The notes beneath the pieces were generated by a model that was not told the DNA's origin, ran no database searches, and saw nothing but the letters and a program-made list of their open reading frames with translations. A program made the translations under genes and the position numbers. Shown piece by piece: positions 1 through 6,941 of a stretch of DNA of 41,908 nucleotides (its first letter is position 1; the number at the start of each line of letters is the position of its first letter). The stretch lies in NCBI GenBank assembly GCA_904419385.1, contig CAJFRI010000006.1, forward strand, positions 1 through 41,908, in the 5' to 3' direction. The stretch is from Candidatus Heteroscillospira lomanii (lineage in GTDB: Bacteria; Bacillota; Clostridia; Oscillospirales; Oscillospiraceae).

Positions 1-266
1 AGCTCAAAGCAGAAATCCAGACCTTACAGCAGGATATTGAAGTACAGGAACGACAGATTGAAAACTTGGAGCAGTTCATCCAGCGGGTACACAAGTACGA
101 GAATTTGCAGGAGCTGACCCCTTACGCTCTGCGGGAGCTTGTGAAGGCGATCTATATTGAAGCGCCAGACAAGAGCAGCGGCAAACGGCGGCAGAACATC
201 CGTATCTCCTATGACCTTGTGGGCTTTATTCCCGTGGACGAGCTGATGAAACAGGAAACGGCATGA
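1..266 (+). CDS. Serine site-specific recombinase, C-terminal fragment (partial)
   Basis: An open frame enters at the left edge (frame of position 3) and stops at 264-266, giving about 87 visible residues. The first part is Glu/Gln/Leu-rich and probably coiled coil. The end carries LTPYALRELV, a centre with EAPDKSSGKR, and YDLVGFIPV, which is the style of the DUF4368 tail of large serine recombinases of clostridial transposons and ICEs (TnpX/TndX-like). Such enzymes cut and rejoin element ends through a serine in an N-terminal domain that lies outside this window. The TTG at 66 is internal and not the start. Base composition is visibly less GC-rich than the neighbouring minus-strand genes, which fits transferred DNA. 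The family call is by recognition of the tail only. Confidence 0.75.
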   Translation, partial: LKAEIQTLQQDIEVQERQIENLEQFIQRVHKYENLQELTPYALRELVKAIYIEAPDKSSGKRRQNIRISYDLVGFIPVDELMKQETA

Positions 267-286
267 CCGAAGCCATGCCGTTCCTG
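252..286 (+). terminator. Hairpin over the recombinase stop codon
   Basis: A 13-bp inverted repeat (252-265 with 274-286, one bulged A) spans the stop codon. It is followed by CAAAAAGC and not by a T tract, so it may be a weak terminator or part of the element end. Confidence 0.4.
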
Positions 287-311
287 CAAAAAGCAATATT
301 ACTTTCTTATG

Positions 312-339
312 CCCCCCGGCCATTTCGGGGGAGCTTTTT
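312..339 (+). terminator. Intrinsic terminator facing right
   Basis: A CCCCCG/CGGGGG stem with a 7-nt loop is followed by AGCTTTTT. The T run is on the plus strand, so it would stop transcription leaving the recombinase gene before it runs antisense into the lipoprotein gene. Confidence 0.6.
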
Positions 340-1103
340 CAGTATTCGCTCAGAAGGAGCTCGCCGTTGCGTCCGCTCTGATATGCGGCGTAGCGGTGGA
401 TTGTCCCGTCCTCACCGGTGAAGCTGAGGCCAAAGGCCGACATGTCTCCAGCAAAGACCACATCCGCGCAGAACAGCTCGCCCTCGCCGAGAGCGTCGAA
501 GCTGTAGAGCCCGGCCGACGAGTAGCCGCCTTCTTCCATGGTCAGCTGCTCAAAAGTGAGGCCGCTCAGATCTTCCCGCGCGCGGAAAACGAGGTGCGAG
601 ACGAACTCCGTCTCACCCGAGGAGTAGTGCTCGGCGCTGTCGGGAGCCGCGGGGAAGATGCATGCCGAGACGGGCGCGCCGTCGCCGCGCAGCCGCGTGA
701 GATCGACCCAGCCGGCCCCCGATTTGAGCCGGCCCCAGAGGTTGCCCTCCGCATCGGTGCTCTCCTCGACTATGGTGAATGTCCCGTCGATGCCGACGGG
801 GCCGTTGAGCGCGCTGTCGTAGTCCGGGCCGGCAAAGAGCTGCGCCGTGCACTCGAGCGAGAGCGTGTAGGGGAGCTCCGCCGCTGGAGGCTGGGTTTCG
901 GCGGGCGCGGCCGTATCCGGCGGCGCGGGAGCTTCGGTTTCCGGCGGGGTGGGAGTTTCGGTCTCCATCGGTACGGTAGTCTCGGTCACCGTGGGAGCGG
1001 CCTGCTCCGTCGGGGCAGGCGTTGCCGGGGCGGGGGAGGGACCGGCAGCCGCGCAGCCCGAGAGCAGGGCGAGAGCCGCGATCAGCGCTATCTGACGTTT
1101 CAC
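339..1103 (-). CDS. Putative lipoprotein with an SH3-like domain
   Basis: Predicted 254-aa secreted lipoprotein. The N-terminus has Lys/Arg, a hydrophobic stretch and a lipobox LLSGC with the lipidated Cys at about residue 17. A long Thr/Pro/Glu/Ala-rich linker (about 22-80) follows, like a wall-spanning spacer. The region around QLFAGPDYDS to GRLKSGAGWVDL resembles a bacterial SH3 domain. The rest is not recognised. I chose the GTG at 1101-1103 because GGAGGT lies 7 nt upstream; the GTG nine bases further up (1110-1112) abuts that SD site and would be unusable. The gene lies just after the terminator of the sigma/anti-sigma operon, so it probably has its own promoter or depends on read-through. 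Its function is unknown. Confidence 0.7.
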   Translation of the reverse strand: MKRQIALIAALALLSGCAAAGPSPAPATPAPTEQAAPTVTETTVPMETETPTPPETEAPAPPDTAAPAETQPPAAELPYTLSLECTAQLFAGPDYDSALNGPVGIDGTFTIVEESTDAEGNLWGRLKSGAGWVDLTRLRGDGAPVSACIFPAAPDSAEHYSSGETEFVSHLVFRAREDLSGLTFEQLTMEEGGYSSAGLYSFDALGEGELFCADVVFAGDMSAFGLSFTGEDGTIHRYAAYQSGRNGELLLSEY

Positions 1104-1120
1104 AAGATACACCTCCGATA

Positions 1121-1149
1121 AAAAAGCGCCCGAAAACGGGCGCTTTGAA
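1121..1149 (-). terminator. Terminator after the anti-sigma gene
   Basis: AAAGCGCCCG/CGGGCGCTTT stem with a short loop, followed on the minus strand by a T run. It separates the sigma/anti-sigma operon from the downstream lipoprotein gene. Confidence 0.85.
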
Positions 1150-1150
1150 A

Positions 1151-1891
1151 TTAGTTCATGATGTCTTCAATGATATCCTGTATCTCCTCGGTGCTGCCGG
1201 CTGGGATATAGGCCGTCCCGTCGAGACTGCACACGGCCTTTCCGCCGGAGAGCCAGAGGTCTATGACGCTGCCGCCCGCGAGGGCGATCTCATAGTCGGG
1301 GCCGTCGGCAGGTGCCTCGGCGCTGTCGAGGTACTCGAGCAGGCCGAGAAGCTCGGCCGCGTCGGCATCGGACGGATGGAATTCACTGTCCTGGGAGTAG
1401 ATCACGGCCCCGCCCGCGTATCCGGCGTCAAATACCACGCCGTCGATATAGGCGGGCGTGACGCTGTCGGACTTGCTGGCGAAGAGCTCTGCGCGCACGA
1501 CGGCGTCGCCGTCCGCATCCGCAGCGGAGACAGAGGGAGCCGCTGTCTCGATATCTCCCATTGTGCTGGCGATGGCTTCCTTGTCGGGGGAAAGGCCGAT
1601 GGCGGCGGCGCAGATGAGAACCAGACATGCAGCAGCGGCGGTATAGCGCTTCCACAGGGGCTTTTTTACGGCGCGCGGCGCCTCACCGGCGGCTATGCGC
1701 TCCATTATGGAGGCGGCAAAGCCCTCGGGCACTTCGTCGAGCTGCCTCAGTTCGCGTGACACGGAGCGGAACGCCTCGCCCGCGGCGCAGCCGCGGTTTT
1801 CGTCCGCACGGAGCCTGTCCTCGCCGTCGCTGTCGAGCTCGCCGTCGAGCGAGGCGCTGAGCATCTCGAGATATTCGTCGCATGTGGCCAA
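1151..1891 (-). CDS. Anti-sigma factor, membrane-anchored, degenerate zinc motif
   Basis: 246-aa protein directly after an ECF sigma gene. Residues 1-70 resemble the zinc-binding anti-sigma (ZAS) fold (CDEYLEMLSASLDGEL...), which normally clamps the sigma factor. A single membrane segment lies at about 82-101, followed by an extracytoplasmic domain of about 145 residues that I do not recognise. The usual H-x3-C-x2-C motif reads E31-N-R-G-C35-A-A-G38, so His and the second Cys are missing. The start is TTG (1889-1891), with a G-rich SD about 8 nt upstream and only 3 nt after the sigma stop codon, implying coupled translation. The role as partner of the upstream sigma is inferred from position and domain layout. 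Confidence 0.8.
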   Translation of the reverse strand: MATCDEYLEMLSASLDGELDSDGEDRLRADENRGCAAGEAFRSVSRELRQLDEVPEGFAASIMERIAAGEAPRAVKKPLWKRYTAAAACLVLICAAAIGLSPDKEAIASTMGDIETAAPSVSAADADGDAVVRAELFASKSDSVTPAYIDGVVFDAGYAGGAVIYSQDSEFHPSDADAAELLGLLEYLDSAEAPADGPDYEIALAGGSVIDLWLSGGKAVCSLDGTAYIPAGSTEEIQDIIEDIMN

Positions 1892-1894
1892 GTT

Positions 1895-2509
1895 CTACAC
1901 CCCCTTTGCCTTATCAGACGATATTTCGGCGGGAAAGTTCCCGTCGCCGGATAAAATTTTGCACAGCTTTTTGCGCGCGCGGAATATGCGTGACTTTACC
2001 GTCCCCTCCTCCAGCGAGAGAGACGCGGCGATCTCGTCGTAGCTCAGCCCGCCGACTTCGCGCAGGAGCAGCACCTCGCGCATGTCGTCCGGCAAGCGGG
2101 CGAGCGCGCGCTGTATGGCGCTGCGCAGCTCGCGCCGCTCGAGCTCGGTGTGCGGCGAAAAACGCTCGTCCGGTATCTCCAGCTCGGCGGGCTCGTCGTC
2201 ATCGGCGGCGAACCAGCTCATCGATACCGTCTTTTTCCTCCGGCGCGAGCGCAGGAAGTCGAGGCAGATGTTGCTGGTGAGCCGGTAGAGCCACACGGAG
2301 AATTTGCTGTCGCCCCTGAAGCTCGCGAGGGAGCGGAACGCGCGGATGAATGCCTCCTGCGCGATGTCGTTCGCGTCCTCCTCGCTGCCCGTCATGCGCA
2401 GGGCAAGGTTGTAGACCTGTTTTTGATTTTCGAGCACCAGCGCCTCAAAGGCCTCAGTATCGCCGGCGAGGACTCGTGCTATTATGCTCTTTTCCTCGTC
2501 CCGATCCAA
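1895..2509 (-). CDS. ECF RNA polymerase sigma factor (sigma-70 family)
   Basis: 204-aa extracytoplasmic-function sigma factor. Region 2 covers about residues 20-95 (YNLALRMTGSEEDANDIAQEAFIRAF, then FSVWLYRLTSNICLDFLR), the -10 recognition and core-binding part. Region 4 is at about 135-190 (LPDDMREVLLLREVGGLSYDEIAASL, then GTVKSRIFRARKKL), a helix-turn-helix for the -35. The start is TTG at 2507-2509 with GAGGTGAG about 6 nt upstream, 6 nt after the dusB stop. It is followed by its probable anti-sigma factor. The signal and regulon are not visible. Overall layout is closest to SigW/RpoE-like factors. Confidence 0.9.
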   Translation of the reverse strand: MDRDEEKSIIARVLAGDTEAFEALVLENQKQVYNLALRMTGSEEDANDIAQEAFIRAFRSLASFRGDSKFSVWLYRLTSNICLDFLRSRRRKKTVSMSWFAADDDEPAELEIPDERFSPHTELERRELRSAIQRALARLPDDMREVLLLREVGGLSYDEIAASLSLEEGTVKSRIFRARKKLCKILSGDGNFPAEISSDKAKGV

Positions 2510-2515
2510 GCTCTC

Positions 2516-3484
2516 TCACCTCAAATCACGTTTGACTGCCGCGGCTATGCGGCGCACGCCGTCGAGCGTCTCGACGCGCACGGCCTCGTTTTTATAGGCC
2601 GCCGAGTGCGGCACGCCGCGCAGGTACCAGGCAAAATGCCGCCGCGCCTCGAGACAGGCCACGCGCTCGCCCTTGTCGGCGGCGGCGATCTCCGCCTGGC
2701 GGACCGCCGTGTCCATCTTCTCGGCCAGCGTCGGCTCCGGCGGGACGGGCGCGCCCTCAAGCACGGCTTTTGCCCGGGCGAATATCCACGGGTCGCCGAA
2801 ACTGCCGCGCCCTATCATCGCCATGTCGGCGCCGGTGTAGGCGAGGATGCGCTTTGCGTCCTCGGGCGCGAACACGTCGCCGTTTGCGATGACGGGTATG
2901 CCGACCGCGCGCTTGACTTCGCGGATGATGTCCCAGTCGGCCGTTCCGGTGTACATCTGCACACGGGTGCGCCCGTGCACGGCGACGGCCTTAGCGCCGG
3001 CGCGCTCGGCCATCGCGGCGAATTCGACCGCGTTCACATGCCCCTTGTCCCAGCCCTTGCGGAACTTGACCGTGACCGGCACGTCCACGGCCTCCGACAC
3101 GGCGCGGATTATCTCCTCGGCGCGCGGCATGTCGCGCATGAGGCCGCTGCCCTCCCCGTGGAGTGCGACCTTGCCGACGGGGCAGCCCATGTTGATGTCG
3201 ATTATGTCCGCGCCCGACAGCTCGAGCGCGATGCGCGCCCCGCGCGCCATGAACTCCGGCTCCGAGCCGAAGATCTGCGCCGCCGCGGGGTGCTCGCCCT
3301 CGTCGAGCTTCAGGAGCGAGGGCGTTTTTTTGTCGCCGTAGCAGAGGGCCTTCGCGCTCACCATCTCTGTGTATGTGAGCGCCGCGCCCTGCTCGCGGCA
3401 GAGCCTGCGGAAGGCGAGGTCGCTCACCCCGGCCATGGGCGCGAGGGCGAGCAGCCCCGGTATCTCAACGCCGCCTATCCTCAT
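2516..3484 (-). CDS. dusB: tRNA-dihydrouridine synthase
   Basis: 322-aa flavoenzyme that reduces uridines in the tRNA D-loop using NADPH and FMN. Motifs are LAPMAGVSD (about 14-22), the catalytic-Cys loop NMGCPVGKV (Cys101), HGRTR, ANGDV and the FMN-phosphate loop GRGSFGDPWIF. Length is normal for the DusB type. The ATG (3482-3484) overlaps the upstream nuclease stop codon (TGATG), which fixes the start and suggests translational coupling. A longer frame upstream lies within the nuclease gene and is not real. Substrate positions cannot be read from the sequence. Confidence 0.93.
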   Translation of the reverse strand: MRIGGVEIPGLLALAPMAGVSDLAFRRLCREQGAALTYTEMVSAKALCYGDKKTPSLLKLDEGEHPAAAQIFGSEPEFMARGARIALELSGADIIDINMGCPVGKVALHGEGSGLMRDMPRAEEIIRAVSEAVDVPVTVKFRKGWDKGHVNAVEFAAMAERAGAKAVAVHGRTRVQMYTGTADWDIIREVKRAVGIPVIANGDVFAPEDAKRILAYTGADMAMIGRGSFGDPWIFARAKAVLEGAPVPPEPTLAEKMDTAVRQAEIAAADKGERVACLEARRHFAWYLRGVPHSAAYKNEAVRVETLDGVRRIAAAVKRDLR

Positions 3485-4239
3485 CACAGGTCTATCTCCA
3501 GCCCGACGGGGCAGTGGTCGCTGCCGGCGATCTCGGGCAGGATGAACGCGTCGCGCACCTTGTCCGCGATGCGGTCGGAGCAGATGAAATAGTCGATGCG
3601 CCAGCCCGTGTTGTTGGCTCTCGCGTTGCCGCGGTAGCTCCACCAGCTGTAAGCCCCCTCCTTGTCGGGGTAGAGCAGGCGGAAGGTGTCGGTGAATCCG
3701 GCGGCGAGCAGCTCGGTGAACTTGGCGCGCTCCTCATCCGTGAAGCCGGCGTTGCCGCGGTTGGTCTTCGGGTTTTTGAGGTCTATCTCCTCGTGCGCCA
3801 CATTCATGTCGCCGCAGGCGATGACGGGCTTTTTCGCGTCGAGCTCCTTTAAATAGGCGCGGAACGCGTCTTCCCACTCCATGCGGTAGCCGAGGCGGCG
3901 CAGGCCGTCCTGCGAGTTGGGAGTGTAGACGCAGACGAGGAAAAACTTCTCGAACTCGAGGGTGACGCAGCGCCCCTCCGAGTCGTGCTCGTCGAGGCCC
4001 AGCCCATAGCTCACGGAGAGGGGCTCGAGGCGGGTGTACACAGCCGTGCCGGAATAGCCTTTTTTCTCGGCGTAGTCCCAATAATGGCTGTAGCCCTCGA
4101 ACTCGAGGTCTATCTGCCCGGCCTGGAGCTTGGTCTCCTGTATGCAGAATATATCGGCGCCGAGCGACCTGAAAGTGTCCTCAAAGCCTTTTTTCACGGC
4201 GGCGCGCAGGCCGTTGACGTTCCAAGATATGAGCTTCAT
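3484..4239 (-). CDS. xth: Exodeoxyribonuclease III (AP endonuclease)
   Basis: 251-aa member of the exonuclease III family (ExoA/XthA), which cuts 5' of abasic sites and degrades 3' ends in base-excision repair. Motifs are [10 protein letters not shown] at the N-terminus, QETKLQ (metal ligand Glu35), GDMNV (catalytic Asp/Asn), [13 protein letters not shown]...NTGWRIDYF and the terminal SDHCPV (catalytic His). Length is typical. It sits between trmB and dusB with 4-nt and 1-nt overlaps, so it is in the same transcript as tRNA-modification and sigma genes; this linkage looks like housekeeping clustering and not a pathway. Confidence 0.94.
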   Translation of the reverse strand: MKLISWNVNGLRAAVKKGFEDTFRSLGADIFCIQETKLQAGQIDLEFEGYSHYWDYAEKKGYSGTAVYTRLEPLSVSYGLGLDEHDSEGRCVTLEFEKFFLVCVYTPNSQDGLRRLGYRMEWEDAFRAYLKELDAKKPVIACGDMNVAHEEIDLKNPKTNRGNAGFTDEERAKFTELLAAGFTDTFRLLYPDKEGAYSWWSYRGNARANNTGWRIDYFICSDRIADKVRDAFILPEIAGSDHCPVGLEIDL

Positions 4240-4889
4240 TCCTCATCGTCCTTTCCGTTGTAGACAGCGACGCAGCGGTTTATCTTCACGCCCTGTTCGT
4301 AGAATTTGGCCTCATAGTCGGTCATGACCCCGCAGGGGCCGTCCGCGTGCAGGTCGCGCGTCACCTCGCTCACCGTCCAGCCGCACTTGGCAAAGCTGCG
4401 CAGCGAAAATTCAAAGAGGGGCTGGTTGTCCGTCTTGAAATGTATCTCCCCGCCCGGCCTCAGCACATCGCGGTATATGGGGAGGAACTCCGGCGAGGTG
4501 AGGCGGCGCTTCGCGTCGCGGTTGCGCGGCCAGGGGTCGCAGAAATTTATGTATATGCGCGCCGCCTCGCCGGGCGCGAACATGTCGCGCAGGGTCCGCG
4601 CGTCGCCGCTTATGAAGCGGACGTTGTGCAGCTCCGCGGCGCAGGCGCGCTCCATGGCGACGACCATCGCGTCGGCCACGCGCTCGACCGCAACGAGCAG
4701 CACGCCGCTCTCCGCCCCGGCGGTCTCGACTGTAAAGCGGCCCTTGCCGCAGCCCAGCTCGAGATGCAGCTCCGAATACTCGGGAAAGCTCTCGAGCCAG
4801 CGCCCGCGCAGAGCCGCCGGCTCATCTATAAGCACGCTCGAGCAGCGCTCCATGCGCGGCACGAGGTTTGGTTTTTTTCTCATTCGCAC
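4236..4889 (-). CDS. trmB: tRNA (guanine-N7-)-methyltransferase
   Basis: 217-aa SAM-dependent enzyme making m7G46 in tRNA. The SAM-binding loop [10 protein letters not shown] is at about 42-51, and the family signature reads [17 protein letters not shown], where Phe-Pro-Asp is more usual before PWP. The end matches the TDYEAKF...G region. The GTG at 4887-4889 gives the expected MRMRKKPNL start, with AAGGAG 11 nt upstream; the ATG 6 nt downstream is too far from the SD. It is the first gene of the trmB-xth-dusB-sigma-anti-sigma operon, and its stop overlaps the xth ATG by 4 nt. Confidence 0.93.
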   Translation of the reverse strand: MRMRKKPNLVPRMERCSSVLIDEPAALRGRWLESFPEYSELHLELGCGKGRFTVETAGAESGVLLVAVERVADAMVVAMERACAAELHNVRFISGDARTLRDMFAPGEAARIYINFCDPWPRNRDAKRRLTSPEFLPIYRDVLRPGGEIHFKTDNQPLFEFSLRSFAKCGWTVSEVTRDLHADGPCGVMTDYEAKFYEQGVKINRCVAVYNGKDDEE

Positions 4890-4911
4890 TCGTTATCACG
4901 CTCCTTTCGAC

Positions 4912-4940
4912 ATGATAACACAGTGCCGGTCAAACTTCAA
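4912..4940 (-). promoter_or_regulatory. Promoter of the trmB operon
   Basis: On the minus strand TTGAAG (4935-4940), a 17-nt spacer and TATCAT (4912-4917) form a sigma-A type promoter about 23 nt before the trmB start. Confidence 0.55.
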
Positions 4941-4964
4941 CGGCGGCGTGGCCGCAGGAAAAAA

Positions 4965-4990
4965 ATAACCGCCCATACGGGCGGCAATTA
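4965..4990 (-). terminator. Terminator of the yabP-yabQ-divIC-S1 operon
   Basis: CCGCCC/GGGCGG hairpin (4969-4984) followed on the minus strand by TTATTTTTTT. Confidence 0.75.
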
Positions 4991-5040
4991 AAAATGAGCG
5001 CAGTGCCCCTCTCTCCGGCGCGAGGGCCGGCCGCGGGGTT

Positions 5041-5454
5041 TCAGTCCCTCCTGCGGCGGCTGCTGCGGCGGTCGTAGAGCTTGTTGCCGGACATGCGGCT
5101 GTCGGACTCCTGCATGAACTGCTTGAGCTTGTCCTCGAAACTCATGTCCGCCTGGGCGGGGCGCTCCTCACGCGGCCTGCGCGGAGCCGCGCTGCGGCTG
5201 TCGTGCTCCGGGCGGGGACGCTCTTCGACCCTTTTCATGGAGAGATTGATCTTGCCGTCGGGCGTGACGCCTATGACCTTGACTTTGACGGACTGGCCGT
5301 CCTGGACATAGTCGCGCACCTCGCTGACATAGGTGTTCGCTATCTCGGAGATGTGCACAAGACCGCTCTTGCCGTCGCCGAGCGAGACGAAAGCGCCGAA
5401 TTTGGTGATACCGGTGACCTTGCCCTCGAGAATGGATCCAATTTCCAGCTGCAT
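5041..5454 (-). CDS. S1 RNA-binding domain protein (YabR-like)
   Basis: 137-aa protein. Residues 1-73 form one S1 domain (GSILEGKVTGITKFGAFVSL...GLVHISEIA...GQSVKVKVIGVTPDGKINLSMK), an RNA-binding OB fold. The C-terminal half is charged and Arg/Pro-rich, ending in an RRSSRRRRD tail. The N-terminus MQLEIGSILEGKV is the usual one for the family; the ATG at 5452-5454 has a G-rich SD (GGGGGA) upstream, and the upstream extension of the frame lies inside divIC. Position after divIC is the standard Firmicute arrangement. The cellular role is not established by sequence; related proteins bind ribosomes or RNA. Confidence 0.88.
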   Translation of the reverse strand: MQLEIGSILEGKVTGITKFGAFVSLGDGKSGLVHISEIANTYVSEVRDYVQDGQSVKVKVIGVTPDGKINLSMKRVEERPRPEHDSRSAAPRRPREERPAQADMSFEDKLKQFMQESDSRMSGNKLYDRRSSRRRRD

Positions 5455-5491
5455 TAAGTGAAATATCCCCCTGTTCTTGTTTCTAAAAAAG

Positions 5492-5739
5492 CTATCGGAC
5501 GCAGTAGAAAATGGCCTCGCCGGGCAGGACCATGCCAAGAGCGGAGCGGGCCGAGCTCTCGGAGAAAGCGCCGCTTTCCCCGTCGCCGGCCGAGAGCGCT
5601 GCGATCTCGTTCTCAACGGCGCTTTTTACAGTGCGCGCGCGAGCGAGCTCTCCTCCCAGCGCCGCGAGGCTCATCACGCCGTAAGCGGTCGCCGCGAGCA
5701 GCAGCAGCCTCGCCGCCGTAGCTGTTTTGAGTGCCATAC
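5492..5739 (-). CDS. divIC: Septum formation initiator, DivIC/FtsB family
   Basis: Small 82-aa bitopic membrane protein: a membrane segment at about 6-27, a heptad-like coiled coil with LARARTVKSAVENEIAAL, and the family ending ARSALGMVLPGEAIFY. DivIC/FtsB proteins stabilise the FtsL-FtsQ(DivIB) complex at the division septum. I chose the ATG at 5737-5739, which has a GGGGGGTGA SD about 8 nt upstream; an ATG at 5759-5761 would add eight residues but lacks a good SD. The first 127 nt overlap out of frame with the end of the yabQ frame, which is unusual. The gene sits in the standard yabP-yabQ-divIC-S1 cluster. Confidence 0.85.
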
Positions 5740-6206
5740 AGAGCGTCACCCCCCGTTTCATCGGGCCTGCGGGGGTTTTCTCTCTCCGGACCCATAGCTG
5801 ATTTGTGTTTTATTTTAAACCATTTTGCCCGGGATTGGAAGAGTTTTTTGCAAAAAAATGCGCCGCGCCGCAATGTTTTCGCGGCAAACCGCGCCGGCAC
5901 GAGCGCGGCGGAGAGCGCGCGCTCCATGAGCGGGAGGACGAGAGGGCTCACCCATGAGAGGTAGAGCGCGCATCCGAGCGCCGCCGACAGCGCCATGAAT
6001 ATGCGCAGCTCGCCCTCGCCGGCGTCCATCCCGAGGAAAAACAGCGCCGAGAGCACGCACAGGCAAAAGAGCGCGTCGAAAGCATAGGCGCGCCTTTTCA
6101 GCACGCGGCGCACGGCGCGCAGCACGTCGTAAACGGCCCCGAGCGCCCCTCCGAAGAAGAGCGCCGACATCGCCTGCACGAGCTGGGCGCCGGGGCTCAG
6201 CTCCAT
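5613..6206 (-). CDS. yabQ: Spore cortex biosynthesis protein YabQ (extended C-terminus)
   Basis: 197-aa predicted membrane protein. The N-terminus MELSPGAQLVQAMSALFFGGALGAVYDVLR is typical of YabQ (read here in two parts), with several hydrophobic segments to about residue 110. YabQ is needed for spore cortex formation in Bacillus subtilis and acts in the mother-cell/outer forespore membrane. Its ATG overlaps the yabP stop (TGATG). From about residue 135 the sequence becomes Arg/Gly/Ala-rich and runs 127 nt into divIC in another frame, where it looks like out-of-frame translation. The natural stop may have been lost by a small indel, or the sequence may contain an error. Confidence 0.85.
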   Translation of the reverse strand: MELSPGAQLVQAMSALFFGGALGAVYDVLRAVRRVLKRRAYAFDALFCLCVLSALFFLGMDAGEGELRIFMALSAALGCALYLSWVSPLVLPLMERALSAALVPARFAAKTLRRGAFFCKKLFQSRAKWFKIKHKSAMGPERENPRRPDETGGDALYGTQNSYGGEAAAARGDRLRRDEPRGAGRRARSRAHCKKRR

Positions 6207-6490
6207 CAGTGGAACAGCCTCGCCCAGAGGCTGCGGCTGGGGGCGACCTCCTCGTAGTCGAGCGCGGTGACGAGCCCGGTCACGGCGACGTCGCCCGTGT
6301 CGAGGCTGAGCCTGTCGATCTTCAGCTCCGACCCGCGCACTATGAGGCTGCCGCACACGGTGGACATCACGATCTCGCTCTCATCAAAACTCGACACGTC
6401 CTCCACGCCCGACACCGTGAGCTTGCCGCGGTCCTCCATAACTATATTGTGGCTGCGTTTGACGGGCTTGAGCTTTTCTTCATAAGCCAT
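6206..6490 (-). CDS. yabP: Sporulation protein YabP
   Basis: 94-aa YabP/YqfC-family protein (HNIVMEDRGKLTVSGVEDVSSFDE, then GSLIVRGSELKIDRLSLDTGDVAVTG). Family members are spore coat or cortex-associated proteins made in the mother cell. The ATG is preceded by GGAGGTC at a good distance. It is the first gene of the operon leading through yabQ and divIC to the S1 gene. I could not confidently place its promoter; a sporulation (sigma-E) promoter would be expected but no convincing match is visible. Confidence 0.88.
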   Translation of the reverse strand: MAYEEKLKPVKRSHNIVMEDRGKLTVSGVEDVSSFDESEIVMSTVCGSLIVRGSELKIDRLSLDTGDVAVTGLVTALDYEEVAPSRSLWARLFH

Positions 6491-6572
6491 TTTACGACCT
6501 CCCCACTGTGTTTTACTAAGCTATATGCGCCCGCCGCGCGAGACATGTCCCGGACGGGAGATAAAATTTTGC

Positions 6573-6602
6573 TTGACAAATTTGTGAAAAGTGTATTATG
6601 AT
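6573..6602 (+). promoter_or_regulatory. Promoter of the T-box operon
   Basis: TTGACA (6573-6578) with TATGAT (6597-6602) 18 nt downstream; an alternative -10 TATTAT begins at 6594. Confidence 0.65.
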
Positions 6603-6607
6603 AATGC

Positions 6608-6888
6608 CATCCTTGATATGACAAATGCGATGACGGAGTTATGCCCGGTCATTCCAGCCCATCCAGAGAGCCGGCGGTTCGGTGCGAGCCGGCAGGGCGG
6701 CGGCTGCGGCAGTCTCGCTCCTGAGCAGAACGCCTGAATTTTTTCAGTAAGGCGCTCCGGCTGCCCCGTTACCATGGCTGAGAGCTTGACAGAGCTCCGA
6801 GAGCGGCCGCGCTTTGCGGCAATCCGGGTGGTACCGCGGTAATTTTTATCGTCCCTGAGACTTTATTCGAGTCTCGGGGATTTTTTCA
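6608..6888 (+). promoter_or_regulatory. T-box leader, probable leucine specifier (CUC)
   Basis: The canonical T-box sequence GGGTGGTACCGCGG is at 6826-6839. Upstream are the Stem I features AGAGAGC (about 6666-6672) and GGTGCGAGCC (6682-6691). Helices TGC/GCA (6642-6644 with 6710-6712) and GGAG/CTCC (6635-6638 with 6719-6722) enclose an internal loop whose 3' side contains CTC at 6715-6717, so the specifier is probably Leu. The terminator hairpin is GTCCCTGAGAC/GTCTCGGGGA (6851-6880), followed by six T. T-boxes bind tRNA; uncharged tRNA stabilises the antiterminator and switches on the downstream gene. T-box identity is secure; the specifier is inferred from hand folding. Confidence 0.93.
6851..6886 (+). 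terminator. T-box regulated terminator
   Basis: Stem of 10-11 bp (one G-U pair possible) and a TTTTTT tail, directly after the T-box antiterminator sequence; it is the conditional terminator of the leader. Confidence 0.85.
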
Positions 6889-6941
6889 TTCGAGGGAAAA
6901 ATTTTTCGCGCTGCGGCGCAGATCGTTTGGAGGTAAAGCAC

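Noticed and set aside
309-1121. 270-codon plus-strand frame opposite the lipoprotein gene
   Set aside because: The minus strand has a lipobox, SD and organised linker; the plus frame is Arg/Gly-rich shadow.
1151-1891. Reading the anti-sigma gene as a pseudogene because of its missing zinc ligands
   Set aside because: The frame is intact with a membrane helix, a usable start and tight coupling to the sigma gene; loss of ligands alone is not evidence of decay.
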